NCBI GenBank assembly: GCA_017450425.1
Contig: JAFSUV010000119.1
Location: 1 to 8,874, forward strand
Source: Kiritimatiellia bacterium
GTDB taxonomy: Bacteria > Verrucomicrobiota > Kiritimatiellia > RFP12 > UBA3636
DNA length: 8,874 bases
Direction: 5' to 3'
Shown: piece by piece, positions 1 through 5,444 of the stretch
How positions within the stretch are numbered: position 1 is the first letter of the stretch
How the letters are laid out: each line of letters begins with the position of its first letter
The notes under the pieces: model-generated
What the model saw: the letters and a program-made list of their open reading frames with translations, nothing else
The model's database searches: none
Told to the model about the DNA's origin: nothing
Program-made: the position numbers and the translations under genes

Positions 1-207
1 GATCGCCACGATGTTGCCGGGCGTGCTGCCAAGCATCCGCTTGGCCTCCTTGCCCACGGCGAGCACGCGGTGGGTGCCGGTCTGCACCGCCACGACGGAC
101 GGCTCGCGCATGACGATGCCGCGATCCTTGACATATACCAGGGTGTTCGCCGTGCCGAGGTCGATGCCGATGTCGTTGGTGAAAAAGCCCTTGATTCTGT
201 TCCACAT
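1..207 (-). CDS. mreB: Rod shape-determining protein MreB, N-terminal 69 residues (partial)
   Basis: MreB is the bacterial actin homologue that forms ATP-dependent filaments under the inner membrane and directs lateral cell-wall synthesis in rod-shaped cells. The visible protein starts MWNRIKGFF, an amphipathic membrane-binding-type N-terminus, followed by IGIDLGTANTLVYVKDRGIV (residues 13-32). That is the actin-fold phosphate-1 loop with the DLGTANT signature. EPSVVAV (35-41) and AVGKEAKRMLGSTPGNIVAI (50-69) also match MreB closely. The gene runs off the left edge of the window. The ATG at 207-205 is chosen because it gives the usual MreB N-terminus; no Shine-Dalgarno sequence is visible before it. 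A separate promoter lies about 60 bp upstream, and two tRNA genes precede it on the same strand. The fragment is recognised by sequence; that it is intact beyond the edge is assumed. Confidence 0.96.
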   Translation of the reverse strand, partial: MWNRIKGFFTNDIGIDLGTANTLVYVKDRGIVMREPSVVAVQTGTHRVLAVGKEAKRMLGSTPGNIVAI

Positions 208-263
208 GGCGCGTTGCAAAGGGGTTGAAAGGTTGAAAAACGCGGAAGGAAATGACATCGCGG

Positions 264-292
264 ATTATATCGCCCCCGCCGCTCCCGTGCAA
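264..292 (-). promoter_or_regulatory. Sigma70-type promoter for mreB
   Basis: On the minus strand a TTGCAC -35 box (292-287) is followed after exactly 17 bases by a perfect TATAAT -10 box (269-264). Transcription would begin near 257, giving an mreB leader of about 50 nt. The leader includes two tandem copies of an 8-base word (223-238) and no clear ribosome-binding site. The boxes are read directly; activity is inferred. Confidence 0.8.
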
Positions 293-321
293 GATAAATT
301 TTCGCGCTCAGGCTTTCAAAC

Positions 322-397
<76 letters not shown>

Positions 398-411
398 GAC
401 TACAAAAAAAT

Positions 412-486
412 TGGAGCGAGCTAAGGGATTTGAACCCTCGACATCTACCTTGGCAAGGTAGCGCTCTACCACTGAGCTAAGCTCGC
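412..486 (-). tRNA. tRNA-Gly (anticodon GCC)
   Basis: The minus-strand 75-nt sequence forms a full cloverleaf. Its acceptor stem is GCGAGCT/AGCTCGC, the D arm is AGCTCAGTGGTAGAGC, and the T arm contains GGTTCAAATCCC. The anticodon loop TTGCCAA (456-450) places GCC at 454-452, reading GGC (glycine). CCA is encoded (414-412). It is the first gene of the two-tRNA unit, and a good promoter lies about 25 bp upstream. Confidence 0.97.
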
Positions 487-510
487 ACCATGTCGCGTTG
501 ACGGGGCAAG

Positions 511-570
511 ACTATATCAAATCCGATTTTTAAAATCAAGCGTTTTTTTCAGAACCGCGAAATTTTTTCT
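511..570 (-). promoter_or_regulatory. Strong promoter of the tRNA-Gly/tRNA-Lys unit, with UP-like A-tracts
   Basis: On the minus strand a TTGATT -35 box (539-534) and a TATAGT -10 box (516-511) are separated by exactly 17 bases. An uninterrupted run of seven A (549-543) sits just upstream of the -35 box, and a second A-rich tract lies at 568-561. Together they resemble an UP element that contacts the RNA polymerase alpha subunit. The stretch after the -10 box is GC-rich (CTTGCCCCGTC), as in stable-RNA promoters under stringent control. Boxes and tracts are seen; strength and ppGpp response are inferred. Confidence 0.72.
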
Positions 571-618
571 TGAAAGCCTCTTTCCTGGGGCCTCGGAACC
601 GAATGAAATCCCGCTCTG

Positions 619-627
619 TGGTAGTAT
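619..627 (+). promoter_or_regulatory. Possible extended -10 promoter for the permease operon
   Basis: TGG followed by TAGTAT (622-627) fits an extended -10 element (TGn plus a 4/6 hexamer). No -35 hexamer is visible at 16-18 bp spacing. Transcription would start near 634 and leave a leader of about 73 nt containing a small hairpin (GCGGC/GCCGC, 656-671). No purine riboswitch fold was recognised in the leader. The call is tentative. Confidence 0.3.
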
Positions 628-706
628 TTGCGCCGTTTTTAGCCGGGAATCCCATGCGGCTTCTCCGCCGCGACCGGTTTCACCATCCACCACGAAAGAC
701 ACTGCA

Positions 707-2125
707 ATGCTCGACAAACTTTTCCATCTCCGCGAGAACAAGACGACGGTCCGCACCGAAATCGTCGCCGGTCTCACGACGTTCATGACGATGGCCTACA
801 TCCTCGCCGTCAATCCCGGCATCCTTTCCGCCGCCGGAATGCCCAAGGGCGGCGTTCTCGTGGCGACCGCGCTCGCCGCGTTCGTCGGATCGGTCCTCAT
901 GGCCATTTTCGCCAACTACCCGTTCGTCCTCGCGGCAGGCATGGGGCTCAACGCCTATTTCGCCTTCACCGTGTGCGGCGACATGGGATACAGCTGGCAG
1001 TTCGCGCTCCTGGCGGTTTTCGTCGAAGGCCTCGTGTTCCTCGCGCTTTCGGTGACCAGCGTCCGCGAAAGCATCTTCAACGCGATTCCGCTTTCGCTCA
1101 AGAAGGCGGTTTCCGTCGGAATCGGCCTCTTCATCACCCTCATCGCGCTCAAGACCGCCGGGGTGCTCGTGGCCGACCAGGCGACGTTCATCAAGCTCGT
1201 GCCGTTCCACTCCGTGCCGTTCCACACCGCAGGCGTCGTCGCCGTGCTCGCCCTCGCTGGCGTGGTCGCGACTGCGCTCCTCCTGGCACGCCGCGTCAAG
1301 GCCGCGATCCTTCTCGGCATCATCGCCACTTGGGTGCTGGGAATCGTCGCCGAACTTGCCGGCGTTTACCGTCCGGATCCGGCTTCCGGCTTCTTCTCCA
1401 CCCTGCCGAAGTTCGGCAACTACTTCCACGACCTCGGAAACACCTTCCGCGAGTTCTGGACCACGTTCGGCGCGCTCTTCGAGCCGTCCAAGTGGACGCA
1501 CGGCTCCGGCGAAGCCGCCCGCTCCGGCTGGCCGCTCGTCTTCTCGCTCGACTTCTTCGTCGTGATGTTCGCGTTCTTCTTCGTCGATCTCTTCGACACG
1601 CTCGGCACGCTCATCGGCGTGTCGCTCAAGGGCCGCTTCCTCGACAAGCAGGGCCGTCTGCCGCGCATCAGCGGCGCGCTCTACTCCGATTCGATCGCGA
1701 CGAGCGTCGGCGCCGTGTTCGGCACTTCCACCACCACGACGTTCGTGGAGTCCGCCTCCGGCGTCGCCGCCGGCGGCAAGACCGGCCTTACCGCCGTTTC
1801 CGCGGCAGTGCTCTTCCTCGCGTCCATTCTCTTCGCCCCCGTGTTCCTCGCGATCCCCGGCTTCGCCACCGCGCCGGCCCTCGTCGTCGTGGGCTTCATG
1901 ATGATGACCGCGGTGTCGGACATCGACTTCTCCGACCCGTGCGAAGGGCTTCCGGCGTTCCTCGCGATCGTCGCGATGCCGTTCTTCTACTCCATCAGCG
2001 ACGGCATCATGTTCGGCGTCATTTCCTACACGCTCGTGAATCTCCTCTCAGGCAAAGCGAAGAAGGTTTCGCCCGTGATGTACGTGCTCACGGTGCTGTT
2101 TGTCGCGAAATACGCGCTGCTCTAG
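707..2125 (+). CDS. AzgA-type guanine/hypoxanthine permease (NCS2 family)
   Basis: This 472-aa, highly hydrophobic inner-membrane protein should import purine bases by proton symport, like E. coli GhxP/GhxQ and fungal AzgA. Family signatures are strong: TTFMTMAYILAVNP (24-37), GMGLNAYFAFTV (78-89), VDLFDTLGTLIGV (293-305), the long GTSTTTTFVESASGVAAGGK (339-358) with adjoining TGLTA, FATAPALVVVG (386-396), and PFFYSISDGIMFGVISY (425-441). It is about 20-30 residues longer than typical members, chiefly through a loop at residues 222-276 rich in aromatic residues. A short VPFHS/VPFHT duplication lies at 165-173. A weak GAAAGA ribosome-binding site precedes the ATG. It heads a tightly packed plus-strand gene set, the next gene starting 3 bp after its stop. 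The family is secure; the exact purine preference is not visible. Confidence 0.93.
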   Translation: MLDKLFHLRENKTTVRTEIVAGLTTFMTMAYILAVNPGILSAAGMPKGGVLVATALAAFVGSVLMAIFANYPFVLAAGMGLNAYFAFTVCGDMGYSWQFALLAVFVEGLVFLALSVTSVRESIFNAIPLSLKKAVSVGIGLFITLIALKTAGVLVADQATFIKLVPFHSVPFHTAGVVAVLALAGVVATALLLARRVKAAILLGIIATWVLGIVAELAGVYRPDPASGFFSTLPKFGNYFHDLGNTFREFWTTFGALFEPSKWTHGSGEAARSGWPLVFSLDFFVVMFAFFFVDLFDTLGTLIGVSLKGRFLDKQGRLPRISGALYSDSIATSVGAVFGTSTTTTFVESASGVAAGGKTGLTAVSAAVLFLASILFAPVFLAIPGFATAPALVVVGFMMMTAVSDIDFSDPCEGLPAFLAIVAMPFFYSISDGIMFGVISYTLVNLLSGKAKKVSPVMYVLTVLFVAKYALL

Positions 2126-2128
2126 GCC

Positions 2129-2674
2129 ATGCAAGTCACCCCCGAACAGGCGGACGAAATCCGCAAATGGGCGTCGGAGGGCGCATCGCTCTCCGACATC
2201 CAGACGCGCCTTGCCGACGATTTCGGCATCCGCCTTTCCTATCTCGACACGCGCTTCCTCCTGATCGACCTCAAGATCGACCTCGCTGAAAATCCCGAAA
2301 AGAAACCGGTCGCCGCCGATCCTCTGGCGGCGGCGGCCGGCGGGAATACCGGCGCACCGGAAGACTATCCAGAAGAGCCGGAATACCCGGCCGCTTCGGA
2401 ATATCCGGACGAGCCGGAAGGGGCGGGCGCTCCGGAGAGCGCCCCGGAGGGCGCCGGCGCGGGTTCCGTGGCCGTCGATGTCGATCGCATCCAGCGCCCC
2501 GGTTTCGCGGCATCGGGTTCCATCACGTGCTCGGACGGCGTGAAGGGGCAGTGGGGCATCGACAACTACGGTCGCATCGCGCTTGCGTTTCCCGGCAACA
2601 AGGGCTACAACCCGTCGGCCGCAGACCAGCAGGCGTTCATGATGCAGCTGCGGTCTCTCCTCGGCGGGTACTGA
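2129..2674 (+). CDS. Uncharacterised two-domain protein with acidic Pro/Glu/Tyr linker
   Basis: This 181-aa protein has no signal peptide or membrane segment, so it is probably cytoplasmic. Residues 1-52 form a helical, helix-turn-helix-like module (EIRKWASEGASLSDIQTRLADDFGI and following). Residues 53-112 are a low-complexity linker, rich in Ala and Gly, with repeated EYP and DEPEG-type acidic words. Residues 113-181 form a compact, probably beta-rich domain (VDRIQRPGFAASGSITCSDG, then QWGIDNYGRIAL and a final helix). I recall similar proteins in Verrucomicrobiota-type genomes, always without an assigned role. It begins 3 bp after the permease stop and ends 20 bp before the protease gene, so it is likely cotranscribed. 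No strong ribosome-binding site is seen, suggesting coupling to the upstream gene. DNA binding is possible but unproven. Confidence 0.85.
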   Translation: MQVTPEQADEIRKWASEGASLSDIQTRLADDFGIRLSYLDTRFLLIDLKIDLAENPEKKPVAADPLAAAAGGNTGAPEDYPEEPEYPAASEYPDEPEGAGAPESAPEGAGAGSVAVDVDRIQRPGFAASGSITCSDGVKGQWGIDNYGRIALAFPGNKGYNPSAADQQAFMMQLRSLLGGY

Positions 2675-2694
2675 GGGCTCGGCGATCCTGCACC

Positions 2695-3531
2695 ATGGAC
2701 ACGGCTGAAAGCGCAACGCCCGGAACCATCGCAAGTCCGGCGCCGAAGGGAAGCGCGAAGGCGCGGGCGATGAACGCCGCGGCGGCGCGCCACGCCGCGC
2801 CGTTCATCATCTGGATCGGCGTCATGCTGCTCGCGCAGCTGATGCACCTCACGCCGTCGTCGGCGTCGGAGGAAACGGAGGCGCTGGGCGTCGTTTCCGA
2901 CGCCGCGCTCTACGGCGTGAGGACGATCCTCGTCGCGATCGCCCTCGCAGCGCTGCGCCCGTGGAAATACTCGGCCGGGCTGTTCCGGGCAAGGAACGCG
3001 GCGCTGGCCCTCTGCCTCGGCGTCGCGGTCTTCGCCGTGTGGGTCGTACCGCAATCGGAGTGGTTCGCGGCGGCCTTCCCGCGCCTTGCCGATGCGTACG
3101 CACGCTGGTGCGTAGGGTGGGATTTCGGCAAAGCGCCCGACTTCGCCGATCTCGCCGCAAAGGCGCGCTCGTACTACCACCCGGCCCAAACCGGGTGGCC
3201 GCTGTTTGCGCTCCACATGGTCGGCACTTCGCTCGTCATAGCCGCCGCAGAGGAGTTTTTCTGGCGCGCATACCTCCTCAGGGCCGCCCGTACGCCCGAC
3301 TTCCTCGACATACCGCCCGGCGCGTTCCACGCGGTTTCCTTCCTTGCCGTGTCGGCGGCCTTCGCCGCCGAGCACCAGGAGCTGCTCGCCGGGTTCGTCG
3401 CCGGCGTTTCGTACGGCGCGTTCTACGTCAGGACGAAGGGCGACGTCTGGAGCGCGACGATCGCGCACGCCACGACGAATGCGCTGCTCGGGCTTTACGT
3501 GCTCGCGACCGGGCATTGGGAGTTCTGGTGA
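2695..3531 (+). CDS. CPBP/CAAX-type intramembrane protease (exosortase-associated-like)
   Basis: This 278-aa polytopic inner-membrane protein belongs to the CPBP (ABI/Rce1-type) glutamyl protease family. The catalytic motifs are present: EEFFWRAYLLR (186-196, with E186, E187 and R191), FAAEH (223-227, with H227), and HATTN (258-262, with H258 and N262). Hydrophobic helices cover roughly 35-52, 70-88, 101-119, 168-185, 209-227 and 252-270. The N-terminal half (APFIIWIG, RPW, FAVWVVP) resembles the CAAX protease-related subgroup often found near exosortase systems, although no exosortase is in this window. The ATG at 2695 follows the previous stop by 20 bp. An ATG at 2770 has a better-placed GAAGG (2757-2761) and would remove a 25-residue Ala/Ser/Lys tail, so the start is uncertain. 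The stop overlaps the next start by one base (TGATG). The protein substrate is unknown. Confidence 0.87.
   Translation: MDTAESATPGTIASPAPKGSAKARAMNAAAARHAAPFIIWIGVMLLAQLMHLTPSSASEETEALGVVSDAALYGVRTILVAIALAALRPWKYSAGLFRARNAALALCLGVAVFAVWVVPQSEWFAAAFPRLADAYARWCVGWDFGKAPDFADLAAKARSYYHPAQTGWPLFALHMVGTSLVIAAAEEFFWRAYLLRAARTPDFLDIPPGAFHAVSFLAVSAAFAAEHQELLAGFVAGVSYGAFYVRTKGDVWSATIAHATTNALLGLYVLATGHWEFW
2757..2772 (+). promoter_or_regulatory. Ribosome-binding site and alternative start inside the protease gene
   Basis: GAAGG at 2757-2761 lies 8 bases before an in-frame ATG at 2770-2772. That ATG begins MNAAAARHAAPF, just ahead of the first membrane helix. The annotated ATG at 2695 has no comparable site. 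Translation could therefore begin at 2770, giving 253 residues. Confidence 0.4.
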
Positions 3532-3869
3532 TGGCGGCGGGCGAACCTGCGGGCGAAGGCTGCGCCGCAGCGCTTTCTGCGGGCGGCGGCGGCACCCGCC
3601 TCAGGGTCCACGCCGTGCCGCGCGCTTCGCGCACCGAAATCGCCGGTTTTCACGGCGGCGCGTTGCGCCTGCGCCTCGCGGCGCCCCCGGTGGACGGCCG
3701 CGCCAACGACGCCCTGTGCAGATGGGCGGCTGACTTCTTCGGCATCCCGAAGAAGGCCGCCAGAATCGAATCCGGCGCTTCCGGACGCGAAAAAACTGTT
3801 TTTCTCGAAGGCGTGGCGCCCGCCGAAGCGGCGGCGGCGCTCGAAAAGGCAATGCGCCGGGAGGACTGA
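3531..3869 (+). CDS. DUF167 (YggU/UPF0235) family protein
   Basis: This 112-aa soluble protein matches the small DUF167/UPF0235 family (E. coli YggU), whose function is unknown. Residues 23-94 hold the fold: LRVHAVPRASRTEIAGFHGG (24-43), the signature APPVDGRANDAL (51-62), and IESGASGREKTVFLEG (79-94). The first 20 residues are Gly/Ala-rich and not conserved. The ATG at 3531 shares a base with the protease stop (TGATG), which implies translational coupling. It ends 3 bp before the glycosyltransferase start, whose ribosome-binding site lies inside this gene's last codons. The family call is firm; the role is not known. Confidence 0.9.
   Translation: MAAGEPAGEGCAAALSAGGGGTRLRVHAVPRASRTEIAGFHGGALRLRLAAPPVDGRANDALCRWAADFFGIPKKAARIESGASGREKTVFLEGVAPAEAAAALEKAMRRED
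3859..3865 (+). promoter_or_regulatory. Strong ribosome-binding site for the glycosyltransferase-LolA fusion
   Basis: GGGAGGA lies 7 bases before the ATG at 3873 and overlaps the last codons of the DUF167 gene. It is the strongest Shine-Dalgarno sequence I noticed in the window and fixes the fusion gene's start. Several other genes here lack one. Confidence 0.8.
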
Positions 3870-3872
3870 AAC

Positions 3873-5444
3873 ATGAACGATGGAAAGCGGCCTTTCCTGT
3901 CGGTTTGCATCATAACCGGCAACGAGGAAAAGGACATCGCCCGATGTCTCGAAAGCGTGAAGTTCGCCGACGAAATCGTGGTGGTTGACAGTTTTTCCAC
4001 AGACCGCACGGTCGAAATCGCATCGACTTTCACGGATCGCGTTTTCCAGCACCGCTGGATGGGCTACATCGGGCAGAAGGCCATCGCCCGCAACCTCGCG
4101 CGCGGCGAATGGATCCTGTTCGTCGATGCGGACGAAGCGGTGTCCGACGAACTGCGCAAGGAGATCGTCTCCACCCTCGGCGCCGGAGTGTCCGAAAACA
4201 TCGCGGGTTTCGACTTTCCGCGCCAGGTTTGGTATTTGCACCGGTGGATCCGGCACGGCGACTGGTACCCCGACGCCAAACTCCGCCTTTTCCGCAAGGA
4301 GCGCGGCCACTGCTGCGGCACCGAGCCGCACGAGAGGATCGACGTCGATGGCGACGTGGCGCACCTCTCCGCGCCGCTCCTGCACTATACCTACGACGAC
4401 ATCGCCGACCAGCTTTCCACGGTGAACCGCTTTTCGACGATCTCGTCGAAAAACGAAAAGCTCCTTTCGCGCCCGACTTTCGACCTCGTGTGGCGCATCC
4501 TGCTCCATCCGCCGTTCCGCTTTTTCCGGTGCTACTTCGTGAAAAAGGGGTTCCTCGACGGCATGGCCGGCCTTGTCATCGCGGTCACGATCGCTTTCGG
4601 CACTTTCATAAAGTACGCAAAGGTCTGGGAGGCGCGGACCGAGCGCAAGTTTAAGAACGCGTCAAACGCGCTTGCCGCGGTCGTCGCGGTTTTGCTGGCG
4701 GCCGGCGCGGCCCGGTGCGCGGAGGGCGGCGCGCCGGAGGCGCCTTTTGTCGCCCCGCCGCCCGTGCTGGAAACAGAGGCGGAGCCACTGTCCGCGGCTG
4801 CGGACGATGCCGCCTCGCTTCTCGCTTCGTGCGCCGAAAGAATGCCGCGCGAGCGCGTCCTCATGACCGGCAGCGTCAACATGCGCCGCCGCTACGGCGT
4901 GTCGATCAAGGAGTTCGGCTTTTCCGCCGACGCCGATTTTTCGGCGTCGCCGCAGACCACGATCTACCGCCTCGGCGCTCCGGACGGCGGCGTGGCGCAG
5001 ACCGTGCGCGCGGTGCGCGATCCTTCGCGCGGGCTGGTGCTTTCGGGCGTGGACGGCGCTCCCGGCCCGGAGCCTGCCGATTCGGTCGCCGGCACCGACA
5101 TCGCCTGGTTCGACGTCGGCTTCGATTTCGTCTGGTGGCGCGCGCTGCGCCTCTCCGGCGAAGACCGCGTGAAAGGGCGGGACTGCATTTTGCTCGATGT
5201 CGCGCCACCGGCGCCTTCGCCGGAATGCGCTTTCGTGCGGCTTTGGGTGGACGCCGAAATGCGCTTCGTGGTGCAGGCCGCGCAGTTCGACGAAAACGGC
5301 GCGGAGCGCCGCCGCCTGTGGGTGCGCGGCGTGAAGAAGCACGCCGGGCGCTGGGTGGTTGGCGACATCGAGGTCGAGACGGTCGGCACCGGCCACCGCA
5401 CACGGCTGCATTTCGACGACTTCAGCTTCCCGACGCGGCCTTGA
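3873..5444 (+). CDS. Fusion: family-2 glycosyltransferase (LPS-core WaaE/KdtX type) plus LolA-like domain
   Basis: The 523-aa protein has two parts. Residues 8-260 are a GT-A family-2 glycosyltransferase of the type that adds sugars to the lipopolysaccharide inner core. SVCIITGNEEKDIARCLESV (10-29) and DEIVVVDSFSTDRTVEIA (33-50) form the nucleotide-sugar fold, with the DAD metal motif at D85 and D87. LRLFRKERGHCCG, EPHERI and HYTYDDI follow, ending in the usual hydrophobic GMAGLVIAVTIAFGTFIKYAKVWE (230-253). A basic stretch (ERKFK) then leads into a hydrophobic segment, about 264-281 (ALAAVVAVLLAAGAA), like a signal peptide core. Residues 285-523 resemble LolA-like lipoprotein-sorting domains: GRDCILLDV (435-443), FVRLWVDAEMRFVVQAAQFD (454-473), VKKHAGRWVVGDIEVE (487-502). 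The predicted topology is enzyme inside, LolA-like part in the periplasm. No in-frame ATG lies between residues 231 and 324. It could still be a merge of two genes by sequence error. Confidence 0.85.
   Translation: MNDGKRPFLSVCIITGNEEKDIARCLESVKFADEIVVVDSFSTDRTVEIASTFTDRVFQHRWMGYIGQKAIARNLARGEWILFVDADEAVSDELRKEIVSTLGAGVSENIAGFDFPRQVWYLHRWIRHGDWYPDAKLRLFRKERGHCCGTEPHERIDVDGDVAHLSAPLLHYTYDDIADQLSTVNRFSTISSKNEKLLSRPTFDLVWRILLHPPFRFFRCYFVKKGFLDGMAGLVIAVTIAFGTFIKYAKVWEARTERKFKNASNALAAVVAVLLAAGAARCAEGGAPEAPFVAPPPVLETEAEPLSAAADDAASLLASCAERMPRERVLMTGSVNMRRRYGVSIKEFGFSADADFSASPQTTIYRLGAPDGGVAQTVRAVRDPSRGLVLSGVDGAPGPEPADSVAGTDIAWFDVGFDFVWWRALRLSGEDRVKGRDCILLDVAPPAPSPECAFVRLWVDAEMRFVVQAAQFDENGAERRRLWVRGVKKHAGRWVVGDIEVETVGTGHRTRLHFDDFSFPTRP

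Noticed and set aside
525..537. Palindrome GATTTT-T-AAAATC as an operator
   Set aside because: It overlaps the tRNA -35 box, but a 6-bp AT palindrome in an AT-rich promoter is easily coincidental.
634..706. Purine riboswitch in the permease leader
   Set aside because: The location is typical, but the leader is short, and I could not find the conserved three-way-junction core. Only a 5-bp hairpin is visible.
680..1501. 273-codon minus-strand open frame opposite the purine permease
   Set aside because: Its product is Arg/Glu/His-rich with no recognisable motif. It lies wholly antisense to a clear transporter, as expected from codon bias in GC-rich DNA.
973..2289. 438-codon plus-strand open frame overlapping the permease
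   Set aside because: The product is dominated by Arg, His and Pro, and the frame is a shifted reading of the permease gene.
2527..2694. 56-codon upstream extension of the protease gene
   Set aside because: It overlaps the C-terminal domain of the preceding gene and translates to an Arg-rich sequence without family features. Starts at 2695 or 2770 are better.
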